This document shows, piece by piece, positions 47,489 to 55,912 of a DNA stretch of 64,000 nt (positions are counted from its first letter, which is position 1; every line of letters starts with the position of its first letter). Location: the NCBI RefSeq assembly GCF_003957515.1, contig NZ_RQXW01000003.1, positions 1 to 64,000 of the forward strand, written 5' to 3'. The notes under the pieces were generated by a model. That model had not been told where the DNA came from. It did no database searches and saw nothing but the letters and a program-made list of their open reading frames with translations. Source of the DNA: Amphritea opalescens. Lineage in GTDB: Bacteria > Pseudomonadota > Gammaproteobacteria > Pseudomonadales > Balneatricaceae. The position numbers and the translations under genes are program-made.

Positions 47489-49426
47489 ATGGCCGGACGC
47501 ATACCACAATCATTTATTGATGACCTTCTTTCACGTGTTAACGTTCTCGATATCGTTGAAGCCCGCGTAAAACTGAAACGCACCGGCAAAAACTATTCTG
47601 GCCTCTGCCCGTTCCATAAAGAAAAATCACCCTCATTTACCGTCAACAATGAAAAACAGTTCTATTACTGCTTTGGTTGCGGCGCCGGTGGTAATTCACT
47701 CAGCTTTTTAATGGAACACGACCGTCTCAGCTTTCCTGAAGCCGTTGAAGAACTCGCTAAACTGGCGGGTGTTGAAATGCCCAAAGCTGATGGCCCAGTT
47801 GATCATCAACGCGAACAGCGGATCAAAGACATCTATGCCCTGCTCGAAGAAGCTTCCAACTTCTACCAGCAACAGCTAAGAGAACACCCCCACAAAGCAG
47901 TAGCTGTCAACTATCTCAAAGACCGCGGCCTAACAGGCCAGTTTGCCGCCCGCTTTGGCATTGGGTATGCTCCACCCGGCTGGGACAACATACTTAAAAA
48001 ACTCGCCAAAGATGAAGCCACTAAAGTCAGGCTAGAGCAAGCCGGCATGCTGATCAAAAAAGAGGATTCCGATCGCTATTACGACCGTTTCAGGGAACGT
48101 ATTATGTTTCCGATACGCGACATGCGCGGCCGAGTGATCGCCTTTGGCGGGCGCGTGCTGGGCGATGAAAAACCCAAATACCTCAACTCACCGGAAACCG
48201 ACACCTTTCATAAAAGCCGTGAGCTTTACGGCCTCTATGAAGCTCGCAAGTTCAACCAGTCCCTCGACCGCCTTATTATCGTCGAAGGCTATATGGACGT
48301 TGTCGGCTTAGCCCAATATGGCATTGGCTATGCGGTCGCCACACTCGGTACAGCGACTACTGCACAGCACCTCGAACGACTACTTAAGATGGTCCCTGAA
48401 GTGATCTTCTGCTTTGATGGCGACGCCGCGGGACGTAAAGCAGCCAAACGAGCTCTCGACACCACCATGCCGGTCATCACCGACGGTAAACAGGCGCGCT
48501 TTCTCTTTCTACCCGAAGGCGAAGATCCTGACAGTTTAGTACGCAAGGAAGGCTGTGAAAAATTTGAGCAGCGTTTGAGCGAATCACTACCACTATCAGA
48601 CTTCTTCTTCAAAACCCTTGAGGACGGCGCCGACATGCTCTCTCTCGATGGTCGCGCCCAATTCAGTAATGAAGCGCTACCACTGATCGATCAGATGCAA
48701 CCCGGCATCCTCAAACAGATGATGCAGGAAAAGATATCAGAACTGACCGGGCTCAGCCTAGAACAACTTGTCAGCGTCAATAATTTACAAGAAACCACCG
48801 TTAGCCACAGCCACGCCCCCAGCCCTGACTACGCCTACGAAGCACCTAATTATCAGGACGATGGTTACTTTGAACAGCCCGAATACACTAGCTACGAGCC
48901 CCAATCCTTTAGCAAAAATAAAAAGCCATTTAAAGATTTTGCTAAAGGGAACAAAAAACCCCGCCCAGCACCGCCCGGCGGGTCAGCGGTGCACTTCAAC
49001 CCAAGCAGCACGGCCGTATCTATCTTACTACACCTACCGTCACTGGCCAGCCAATGCAGTAATCTTGAGATGCTTGCCAGCTCCGATGATAGCGCTGAAA
49101 TACTGCTCTATCAGCTAGCTACCTACTTACAGGAGCACCCCGGCGTGACACCCGGCATTTTGGCGGTCGACTGGCAGGAGCATGAGCATCTCAAGCCGCT
49201 CATTCGGCAACTCAATGAAATTGCCCACCAAACACCGATCATTGATTCGACCAATACCCAACAAGTATTAAGCGATTGCCTTAACCGATTACAAGAACGC
49301 CATCTCGATCGTGAGATCCTGAGACTCAAGTCTCAAGGCCATTTGAGCACGGAAGATAAGCAACGGCTTAACCAATTAATCATGCAACAAGCCGGCAGCC
49401 GACTAAGAAAAGCACCCGAAAAATAA
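47489..49426 (+). CDS. dnaG: DNA primase
   Basis: Makes RNA primers at the replication fork. 645 aa: CHC2 zinc finger (CPFHKEKSPSFTVNNEKQFYYCFGCGAGG, residues 40-70), RNA polymerase domain with FPIRDMRGRVIAFGGRVL and the TOPRIM acidic motifs (IIVEGYMDVVGLAQYG, FCFDGDAAGRKAAKRAL), a variable linker rich in Tyr/Pro/Lys (about 435-500), and a C-terminal helicase-binding domain (500-640) that contacts DnaB, encoded at 269-1651. Typical operon place before rpoD. Confidence 0.97.
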   Translation: MAGRIPQSFIDDLLSRVNVLDIVEARVKLKRTGKNYSGLCPFHKEKSPSFTVNNEKQFYYCFGCGAGGNSLSFLMEHDRLSFPEAVEELAKLAGVEMPKADGPVDHQREQRIKDIYALLEEASNFYQQQLREHPHKAVAVNYLKDRGLTGQFAARFGIGYAPPGWDNILKKLAKDEATKVRLEQAGMLIKKEDSDRYYDRFRERIMFPIRDMRGRVIAFGGRVLGDEKPKYLNSPETDTFHKSRELYGLYEARKFNQSLDRLIIVEGYMDVVGLAQYGIGYAVATLGTATTAQHLERLLKMVPEVIFCFDGDAAGRKAAKRALDTTMPVITDGKQARFLFLPEGEDPDSLVRKEGCEKFEQRLSESLPLSDFFFKTLEDGADMLSLDGRAQFSNEALPLIDQMQPGILKQMMQEKISELTGLSLEQLVSVNNLQETTVSHSHAPSPDYAYEAPNYQDDGYFEQPEYTSYEPQSFSKNKKPFKDFAKGNKKPRPAPPGGSAVHFNPSSTAVSILLHLPSLASQCSNLEMLASSDDSAEILLYQLATYLQEHPGVTPGILAVDWQEHEHLKPLIRQLNEIAHQTPIIDSTNTQQVLSDCLNRLQERHLDREILRLKSQGHLSTEDKQRLNQLIMQQAGSRLRKAPEK

Positions 49427-49530
49427 CCATCCGCCTTGAAATTCGCCAAACCACCCCCATAATTGAGCTACAGAGAAAACTCAGACTTATTTTTATCTTT
49501 CTGCCCCAGTGCATTGAAAATAGTCTACTT

Positions 49531-49553
49531 TTATAAGGGAATAACTCTTATAA
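49531..49553. other. Inverted repeat in the dnaG-rpoD gap
   Basis: TTATAAG (49531-49537) and CTTATAA (49547-49553) form a 7-bp stem in the 214-bp gap. No T run follows. Further downstream a perfect -10-like TATAAT (49591-49596) lies 45 nt before rpoD, with only a poor -35, so an internal rpoD promoter is possible. Confidence 0.4.
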
Positions 49554-49640
49554 GCTTAGACAGTCTGTAGAATTCCCCCCCCGAAATCGCTATAATATCG
49601 GGCTAATTTTTTTCACTTTTGTCATCACTGAAGGGCAATT

Positions 49641-51446
49641 ATGTCAGATACCTCAAAGCAGCAGTCACGCCTCAAGGAATTGATCGCCAGGGGTAAGGAA
49701 CAAGGCTACCTTACCTATGCTGAAGTTAATGACCATCTGCCAGAAGATATTGCTGATCCGGACCAGGTCGAAGATATAATCCGTATGATCAACGATATGG
49801 GTATCTCGGTCACCGAAGAAGCGCCAGACGCAGAAACCCTGCTGATGACCGAAGGCGACTCCGCGCAAGAAGCCGATGAAGAAGCCGTTGCCGCATTGGC
49901 CGCCGTGGAATCAGACGCCGGACGCACCACAGACCCTGTCCGCATGTATATGCGCGAGATGGGTACGGTTGAGCTGCTGACACGTCAAGGCGAGATCGAG
50001 ATAGCCAAGCGGATCGAAGAAGGTCTACGTGAAGTCATGGCCGGCTTAGCTGCATTCCCGGGCTCCGTTGATGCCATCCTTACCGCCTATGATCACACCG
50101 TTGAAGAAGAAGGCCGCCTGAGCGACATCTTCAGTGGTTATATCGATCCTGATGACGGTGTCGAAATCCCATCCGCAGCGCAACAAGCTGAAGCGGCTAG
50201 TGATGACGACGATGACGAAGAGAAAGAGCGCGGTCCAGATCCAGAAGAAGCCAGACGCCGCTTTACACTTTTGCGTAGCACCTATACAACTTACGAAAAA
50301 GCTGTCGCAAAAGAAGGCCGCAACAGTAAAACCGCCGCTAAAGCGTTTGAAGAATTGGCTGATGCCTTTTCACCGATCAAACTGTCGCCGCGTTATTACG
50401 ACATGCTGGTCACCAATGTCCGCAGCTCTATCGATCAGATTCGTAAGCAGGAACGGACCATTATGCAGATTTGCACCCAGCGTGCAAAAATGCCCCGTCG
50501 CCAGTTTATTAAAGAGTTTCCGGGCAACGAAACCAACAGTGAGTGGCTCGACAACTTACTCAGCGCCGATACGGATTACGCGAAAATACTTCGCCGTCAT
50601 GAGATCGAACTGCGCCGGGCCCAGAAAAAACTTGTACAGTCAGAAAAAGATATCCACCTGACCCTCAACGAGATGAAAGAGGTTAACCGTCGCATGTCGA
50701 TCGGTGAAGCCCGCGCCCGTCGAGCGAAAAAAGAGATGGTTGAAGCTAACCTACGTCTGGTTATCTCTATCGCGAAAAAATACACCAACCGTGGTTTGCA
50801 GTTCCTCGATCTCATTCAGGAAGGCAACATCGGCTTGATGAAAGCGGTGGATAAGTTCGAATACCGTCGTGGTTACAAGTTTTCCACCTACGCAACCTGG
50901 TGGATTCGTCAGGCGATTACCCGTTCAATTGCAGACCAAGCACGTACCATCCGTATTCCGGTACATATGATCGAGACGATCAATAAACTGAACCGAATCT
51001 CCCGCCAAATGCTTCAGGAAATGGGCCGCGAGCCGTCTCCAGAAGAGCTGGCCGAACGAATGGATATGCCGGAAGACAAGATCCGCAAGGTATTGAAAAT
51101 CGCCAAAGAGCCTATCTCCATGGAAACCCCTATCGGGGATGATGAAGATTCCAGCTTGGGCGACTTTATCGAGGATATTACCATTGATTCCCCGGTAGAC
51201 TCTGCCACCGGTGAAGGCTTACGTGAAGCAACCAAAGACGTTCTATCAGGCCTAACCGCCCGTGAAGCGAAAGTGTTGCGTATGCGTTTCGGTATTAACA
51301 TGAACACTGACCACACTCTTGAAGAAGTAGGTAAACAGTTTGATGTTACCCGTGAGCGCATCCGTCAGATCGAAGCTAAAGCACTTCGCAAGCTGCGTCA
51401 CCCAAGCCGCTCAGACCATCTGCGCAGTTTCCTTGACGAACATTAA
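49641..51446 (+). CDS. rpoD: RNA polymerase primary sigma factor (sigma70)
   Basis: 601-aa housekeeping sigma factor. Region 1.1 is at the N terminus ([26 protein letters not shown]). Region 1.2 starts at [29 protein letters not shown], then an acidic nonconserved insert ([18 protein letters not shown], about 188-206). Region 2 contains [56 protein letters not shown]. Region 4.2 has [32 protein letters not shown]. It ends the macromolecular synthesis operon and is followed by tRNA-Ile2. Confidence 0.98.
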   Translation: MSDTSKQQSRLKELIARGKEQGYLTYAEVNDHLPEDIADPDQVEDIIRMINDMGISVTEEAPDAETLLMTEGDSAQEADEEAVAALAAVESDAGRTTDPVRMYMREMGTVELLTRQGEIEIAKRIEEGLREVMAGLAAFPGSVDAILTAYDHTVEEEGRLSDIFSGYIDPDDGVEIPSAAQQAEAASDDDDDEEKERGPDPEEARRRFTLLRSTYTTYEKAVAKEGRNSKTAAKAFEELADAFSPIKLSPRYYDMLVTNVRSSIDQIRKQERTIMQICTQRAKMPRRQFIKEFPGNETNSEWLDNLLSADTDYAKILRRHEIELRRAQKKLVQSEKDIHLTLNEMKEVNRRMSIGEARARRAKKEMVEANLRLVISIAKKYTNRGLQFLDLIQEGNIGLMKAVDKFEYRRGYKFSTYATWWIRQAITRSIADQARTIRIPVHMIETINKLNRISRQMLQEMGREPSPEELAERMDMPEDKIRKVLKIAKEPISMETPIGDDEDSSLGDFIEDITIDSPVDSATGEGLREATKDVLSGLTAREAKVLRMRFGINMNTDHTLEEVGKQFDVTRERIRQIEAKALRKLRHPSRSDHLRSFLDEH

Positions 51447-51468
51447 AATCTTTTAAATCAGACCGTTG

Positions 51469-51498
51469 CGCCCATAATATCCTGTGGTATTATGGGCG
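51469..51498 (+). other. Perfect hairpin between rpoD and tRNA-Ile2, overlapping a promoter-like sequence
   Basis: CGCCCATAATA (51469-51479) and TATTATGGGCG (51488-51498) form an 11-bp perfect stem with an 8-nt loop, 22 nt after rpoD. It has no clear T run. A promoter-like pair lies in it: TTGCGC (51466-51471), 16 bp, TATTAT (51488-51493), followed by a G/C-rich discriminator as in stable-RNA promoters. Confidence 0.5.
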
Positions 51499-51590
51499 TC
51501 CTCTCCCAGAGAGTGGCCTTTACCTTAGTCAACATGGCAGTCTTCCGGCTGACCATTCACCCTAACGTAATCTCAGCCAAATCCCTATGG

Positions 51591-51667
51591 GGGCCTTTAG
51601 CTCAGTTGGTTAGAGCGCTCGACTCATAATCGATCGGTCGCAGGTTCAAGTCCTGCAAGGCCCACCA
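51591..51667 (+). tRNA. tRNA-Ile2 (anticodon CAU, lysidine-modified)
   Basis: A 77-nt tRNA with encoded CCA. Acceptor GGGCCTT pairs with AAGGCCC; D arm GCTC/GAGC; anticodon CAT at 51625-51627 in loop CTCATAA; T arm GCAGG-TTCAAGT-CCTGC; discriminator A. It is assigned to isoleucine, not methionine, because C4-G69 and C5-G68 fit the TilS identity pairs, the body follows E. coli ileX, and tRNA-Ile2 is next to rpoD in pseudomonads. The first anticodon-stem pair (27-43) is C-U, an unpaired position. Confidence 0.9.
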
Positions 51668-52020
51668 CCCCCTTAAAAACTTCACAGAAAAAAGCTCGAC
51701 TCACTCGCTAATAGAGATGTATCGGTCGAAGGCTCAAGTCCTGCAAGGCCCACCACCCCTTCAAAACTTCACAAAAAAAACTCGACACACTCTCTAATAG
51801 AGATGTATCGGTCGAAGGCTCGAGTCCTGCAAGACCCACCACCCCAAGTATCACCCAAAAGAAAAAAGCTCGACTCACTCTTTAATAGAGCAGTATCGGT
51901 CGAAGGTTCAAGTCCTGCAAGACCCACCACCCTAAGCACCACCCAAAAGACAAAGAGCTCGACTCACTCTTTAATAGAGATACATCAATCATAAGCCCAA
52001 TTCCTGCAAGACCTCAACGC
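51668..52020 (+). repeat. Tandem array of tRNA-Ile2-derived units
   Basis: Four direct repeats follow the tRNA. Conserved 62-nt cores lie at 51694-51755, 51780-51841 and 51868-51929, with a decayed fourth at 51957-52017. Starts are 86, 88 and 89 bp apart, with 24-27 nt A-rich spacers beginning CCCC/CCCT. Each core matches the tRNA from GCTCGACTCA through TCAAGTCCTGCAAG and CCCACCA, with shared gains of 5 and 6 nt flanking TAAT of the anticodon loop. Cores 1 and 2 differ at about 5 of 62 positions. None can fold as a tRNA (no acceptor 5' half, no D arm; T stem has a C-to-A change). Confidence 0.85.
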
Positions 52021-52052
52021 AGTTAAATTAACAAAAGACATTATTTCTCCAT

Positions 52053-52480
52053 GTAGGGTTCCGGTGAGCTTTGCGAACCGCACCATCTGATCAGGTAATT
52101 GCTATATAAACCTGACAATATCGCCGCCAGAGGCGACTCCTACAGGAGAATTGGGAGTCTAAGCGTGGAATCCGACAAGGTCGATCAGGCCTCAGCCGAA
52201 CACACGCAGGATATCGGTGAAGAATGAACCGCACCAATCAACTTAGTCAGGCCATTGTTATACCAGCCTGATAATATCGCCGCCAGAGGCGGCCCCTATC
52301 TGAGAATTGAGCGTTATAATCGCTAGCCGGCGTGGGAGCCGCTTCTAGGGGCGATAAGGCGTCAACCGAACACGTAGGATGCCGGTGAGGAATGAACCGC
52401 ATCGATGGTTCGACACCTAGGCGAAGTGATGAACGAACCGCACCAATGGTGCGATTCGCACAGCTCATCAGCACTCTACC
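52053..52480. repeat. Cluster of REP-like palindromes, families A and B
   Basis: Family B copies: 52053-52087 (GTAGGGTTCCGGTGAGCTTT), 52205-52239, 52373-52409 (GTAGGATGCCGGTGAGGAAT) and inverted 52447-52480 (ATTCGCACAGCTCATCAGCA). Family A copies: 52120-52154 and 52268-52310 (both ATATCGCCGCCAGAGGCG) and inverted 52329-52363 (GTGGGAGCCGCTTCTAGGGG then CGATAAGG). A and B copies alternate over about 430 bp. The last copy contains the stop codon of the dehydratase gene. No gene is supported in this stretch. Confidence 0.7.
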
Positions 52481-54404
52481 TGTTTAAAAAAGAACTCTTT
52501 AATTCGATGGGAGCATACATAGGGTCGACGATTTCATGGTGCGCATCATAACCATCAACAGCTTCAAGCAACAACTTACGCACCATAATGTAATCGTAAT
52601 GATCCAAGGCATCGATCATCTGATCCAATATGGGCTTGAGTTCATTCCATTTAAGCATCACCTCGCACGCGCGCATAATCATCGGATGCTCGGTCGCTTG
52701 AACATTGCCTCCGATTAATAACTCCTCATAGAGCTTCTCGCCATCACGTAGCCCCGTATAGGTAATTCCTATATCACCATCGGGGTTCTTAATATCTTTT
52801 ACTGACAGCCCTGTCAGGTTGATCATCTGCTTAGCCAAGTTTTTAATTTTTACAGGCTTACCCATATCTAACACAAACACATCACCAGAAGAGCCCATCG
52901 AACCTGCCTGAATCACTAATGATGATGCCTCAGGTATCGTCATGAAATAACGGGTAATCTCAGGATGAGTCACTGTCACCGGCCCTCCCTCACTGATCTG
53001 CCGACGAAATAAAGGAATAACCGAACCGGAAGAGCCCAATACATTACCAAAGCGTACCATCGCGAAACGTACGCCACCCTGTTCCCGCTGACTCAGCGCT
53101 TGTAACACAAGCTCGGCAAACCGCTTACTAGCGCCCATAACATTGGTAGGCCGTACGGCTTTGTCGGTAGAGATCAGCACAAAGTTATCCACACCACAGG
53201 CAATGGCGGCCTCTGCCACATTCCACGTACCCATTAAATTATTCCGCACACCAGCAATCATGTTGGCCTCGACCAATGGCACATGTTTATAGGCCGCCGC
53301 GTGGTAGATAGTATTCACATGATACTGGCGAAGAACACGTTCAAGATAAGTACGATCCAGCACTGAGCCTAACACCGGAATCACCGTGACGCCGTCAAAG
53401 CATAACTGCTTTAACTCTTGTTCAATACTGTAAAGCCCGAACTCTGATTGCTCATAAAGAATGATTATTGATGGGCGTTGATTGATAATTTGACGACACA
53501 GCTCAGAGCCAATGGACCCCCCCGCCCCCGTCACTAAAACGCTTTGCTCTAAGATGCAGGCATCGAGCAATGCTTTATCCGGTTGAACCTCTTCACGCCC
53601 AAGAAGGTCGGCAATATCCACTTCACGCACATCACTAGTGCTCACCTTACCGCCAGCAATATCCGACAGTGTCGGCAGGGTCAGCACGCGAAGATGAAAT
53701 ACGCTCAACGAATCGACAATCTCTTTACGTCGAAAACGCGATACCGATGGAACAGCCAATAAAACTGAATCGATATCGTAACGTTCAATTAATCCACTAA
53801 TCTCGGCCGGTTCGTAGACGCGGAGACCATTAATATCCATGCCAATCAAGGTTCGATCATCATCCACAAATGCGATGGGAGCAAACTCTCCGGATTCGCC
53901 CAATGCGGTTGCCAGCTGTCGGCCAGCCGAACCAGCTCCGTAGATCAGCACTCGATCTGAATGGTTCTGAGCCTTACTATCGCCACCGGGAAATTGATGC
54001 AGAATAATCCAGCGAGCAACCATACGGCTACCCCCGATCACTAACACCGATACCAAGCCAAAAATAAAAATGACCGACCGCGGCGTATTGTAATCTAGCG
54101 CCATCATATAGACGGCAACGGCCCAGACTAATACCGATAGAGACACGGCTTTAACAACCGTCCATTGAGCTCGATAACCGATATAGCGAATAATCGCCCG
54201 GTACATACCCAGCTTAATAAAAATAGGGATCGCGATCACCGGCGCAATCAGATATGCAGGCCAATGAACAAAATTGACGGCTGTCCAGTCGCCATAACGC
54301 AATGCATAGCTAAACCAGCAACAAATAGGCAACACCAGCAGATCAAAAAGAACAAAAATTGCTTTTTTCTGCTGGCGGGTAGAATTTAATAATAACTGCA
54401 GCAC
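52476..54404 (-). CDS. WbpM-like UDP-GlcNAc 4,6-dehydratase (polysaccharide biosynthesis)
   Basis: A 642-aa inner-membrane protein with four hydrophobic N-terminal segments (to about 130), a first Rossmann-like domain (RVLIYGAGSAGRQLATALGE) and the catalytic SDR domain (from about 285: VLVTGAGGSIGSELCRQI, AAYKHVPLVEANM, STDKAVRPTNVMGASKRFAEL with Met for the usual catalytic Tyr, as in WbpM). It makes UDP-4-keto-6-deoxy-GlcNAc for QuiNAc/FucNAc sugars. It is the last gene of the cluster, where wbpM also lies in P. aeruginosa. Its TAG stop is inside a REP copy. Confidence 0.85.
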   Translation of the reverse strand: MLQLLLNSTRQQKKAIFVLFDLLVLPICCWFSYALRYGDWTAVNFVHWPAYLIAPVIAIPIFIKLGMYRAIIRYIGYRAQWTVVKAVSLSVLVWAVAVYMMALDYNTPRSVIFIFGLVSVLVIGGSRMVARWIILHQFPGGDSKAQNHSDRVLIYGAGSAGRQLATALGESGEFAPIAFVDDDRTLIGMDINGLRVYEPAEISGLIERYDIDSVLLAVPSVSRFRRKEIVDSLSVFHLRVLTLPTLSDIAGGKVSTSDVREVDIADLLGREEVQPDKALLDACILEQSVLVTGAGGSIGSELCRQIINQRPSIIILYEQSEFGLYSIEQELKQLCFDGVTVIPVLGSVLDRTYLERVLRQYHVNTIYHAAAYKHVPLVEANMIAGVRNNLMGTWNVAEAAIACGVDNFVLISTDKAVRPTNVMGASKRFAELVLQALSQREQGGVRFAMVRFGNVLGSSGSVIPLFRRQISEGGPVTVTHPEITRYFMTIPEASSLVIQAGSMGSSGDVFVLDMGKPVKIKNLAKQMINLTGLSVKDIKNPDGDIGITYTGLRDGEKLYEELLIGGNVQATEHPMIMRACEVMLKWNELKPILDQMIDALDHYDYIMVRKLLLEAVDGYDAHHEIVDPMYAPIELKSSFLNR

Positions 54405-54426
54405 AATCAGGCCCTACAATAAAACA

Positions 54427-54975
54427 TCATCTAACGCGATCGCCCGCACCCTGACCGATCACAGTCAGTAAAAGATAACGAAAATAATGCTTCAATGATA
54501 ATCTTTGAATCATCCGATGATCCCACTCAGCTAATAACTGCGGCGTCGACATATCAATCTGATTTACCTGTGCCAATCCAGTAATCCCCGGACGCACATC
54601 ATAAATACCCAGCGACTCACGAGCAGCCGTTAACTCGGCTTGATTAAACAATCCAGGCCTAGGCCCTACAAGGCTCATATCACCTATAAGCACATTCCAA
54701 AGCTGGGGCAATTCATCCAGCTTAGTACGACGTAAGAAAGCACCGAAGGCAGTAATCGATGCTCGATCGGCCAGATGGGTAGCAACGGACGCGGTATCCA
54801 CCTTCATGGTCCGAAACTTAACCAATGTGAACGGCTGCTTATTGCGCCCAACACGCTGCTGACAAAAAATCGGCGAGCCCGTATCAAACACACCGATGAG
54901 AGTTATCAGTAGCAATACAGGCATTCCCAGTATTAAACCGGACAATGACAAAATAATATCCAAAACACGAAACAC
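54427..54975 (-). CDS. Initiating sugar-1-phosphate transferase (PglC/WcaJ-type)
   Basis: A 182-aa monotopic phosphoglycosyl transferase that would load the first sugar onto undecaprenyl phosphate. One re-entrant N-terminal helix (VLDIILSLSGLILGMPVLLLITLIGVF), then SPIFCQQRVGRNKQPFTLVKFRTMKVD, the catalytic-type RRTKLDELPQLWNVLIGDMSLVGPRPGL (D-E pair) and YDVRPGITGLAQVN. It is the short catalytic-domain form without the extra membrane domain of WcaJ. Its position between a 4-reductase-like gene and a WbpM-like gene suggests QuiNAc-1-phosphate or a related sugar as donor. Confidence 0.87.
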   Translation of the reverse strand: MFRVLDIILSLSGLILGMPVLLLITLIGVFDTGSPIFCQQRVGRNKQPFTLVKFRTMKVDTASVATHLADRASITAFGAFLRRTKLDELPQLWNVLIGDMSLVGPRPGLFNQAELTAARESLGIYDVRPGITGLAQVNQIDMSTPQLLAEWDHRMIQRLSLKHYFRYLLLTVIGQGAGDRVR

Positions 54976-54981
54976 TTATAG

Positions 54982-55911
54982 CTACTCCTTCGCAAAACAC
55001 CGTTTAAGCCCCTCTTCCACTGATATCGGCGGCGTCCAGCCCAGCATATCACGTGTTTTACTGATATCGACCTGTAAAGAACCTAATAAACGATCAACCA
55101 CTTCTTCCTTACCCAATAAATTAGCACCAAAGCGCAACCAACTTTCTGGAACCGGCAACAACCGCGAAGGCTTACCCATCGCTGTAGCGATGCCTCTTAA
55201 CAGTTCAGAAGTAGAAAGATCTTCGCCGTCACCAGCGAGAAACACCTGATTCGCCGCCGCAGGGTGATCGATGCAAGTCACAATAAGATCCACGAGGTTA
55301 TCAAGCGCCACAAATGAACGTTTATTGTGGATAGCCCCAAGAGGCAGCGGAATACCTTTTTCAACTAGCCGCACTAATTTACCGAAATTACCCGGTGCAT
55401 CAGGCCCATATACCAACGGAGGACGGATAATCACAATCTCCATACCGGTTTCTTTAGCCAGCGCGAGTAGACCCACCTCTGCTTCGTACTTAGATTGCGC
55501 ATAGGGCTCTTGAGGTGCAGCCACATCTTCAGCGGTAAAAGGAATATGGTTCTGATTGCCATTAACTCCGATAGAGCTAATAAAAATAAAACGTTCAACA
55601 CCCGAAGAAGCAGCTTGACGAGCTAGGTTGAGAGTTCCATCGACATTAACTCGCGCAAATAGCTTTGAAGTATCGACAGAATATTGACTAATATGAGCAA
55701 CCCCAGCTGCATGAATAACCACCTTACAATTATATAACAGCTTGAGCCAGCTAGTATCTGCATTTACGTTACCATATTCGACAAACGCAAACCCAGAGTC
55801 CAATGTTTTAAATCGAGTCCCTCCTATAACAGAACAATCATTTAGGTCTAATAATTTCTCATAAAGACCACGACCAATAAAACCAGATACACCCGTCAAG
55901 AAAATAGTCAT
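54982..55911 (-). CDS. NAD(P)-dependent epimerase/4-ketoreductase (WbpV-like)
   Basis: A 309-aa extended SDR: IFLTGVSGFIGRGLYEKLL at the N terminus, VVIHAAGVAHISQYSVDTSKLF, FIFISSIGVNG, catalytic YAQSKYEAEVGLL and IIRPPLVYGPDAPGNFGKLV. The LPLGAIHNKRSFVALDNLVDLI segment is typical of the group that includes WbpV/WreQ reductases and UDP-GlcNAc 4-epimerases. With the WbpM-like dehydratase downstream, reduction of the 4-keto intermediate to UDP-QuiNAc or FucNAc is the best guess; a pure epimerase is the alternative. 6 nt separate it from the transferase gene. Confidence 0.8.
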   Translation of the reverse strand: MTIFLTGVSGFIGRGLYEKLLDLNDCSVIGGTRFKTLDSGFAFVEYGNVNADTSWLKLLYNCKVVIHAAGVAHISQYSVDTSKLFARVNVDGTLNLARQAASSGVERFIFISSIGVNGNQNHIPFTAEDVAAPQEPYAQSKYEAEVGLLALAKETGMEIVIIRPPLVYGPDAPGNFGKLVRLVEKGIPLPLGAIHNKRSFVALDNLVDLIVTCIDHPAAANQVFLAGDGEDLSTSELLRGIATAMGKPSRLLPVPESWLRFGANLLGKEEVVDRLLGSLQVDISKTRDMLGWTPPISVEEGLKRCFAKE

Positions 55912-55912
55912 A

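Noticed and set aside
51591-51667. Elongator tRNA-Met
   Set aside because: The CAU anticodon would fit, but C4-G69/C5-G68, the likeness to ileX and the position next to rpoD favour tRNA-Ile2.
51694-51929. Extra full tRNA genes in the array
   Set aside because: The units lack the 5' acceptor strand and D arm, the anticodon loop is enlarged and the T stem has a mismatch; they cannot form a cloverleaf.
51803-51994. A 63-codon plus-strand reading frame across the tRNA-derived repeats
   Set aside because: It is an accidental frame through repeated non-coding DNA; it has no ribosome binding site and its composition follows the repeats.
51668-52020. CRISPR array
   Set aside because: The units are 86-89 bp apart with a 62-nt conserved part and 24-27 nt A-rich spacers that resemble each other. 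There are no cas genes, and the units match the adjacent tRNA.
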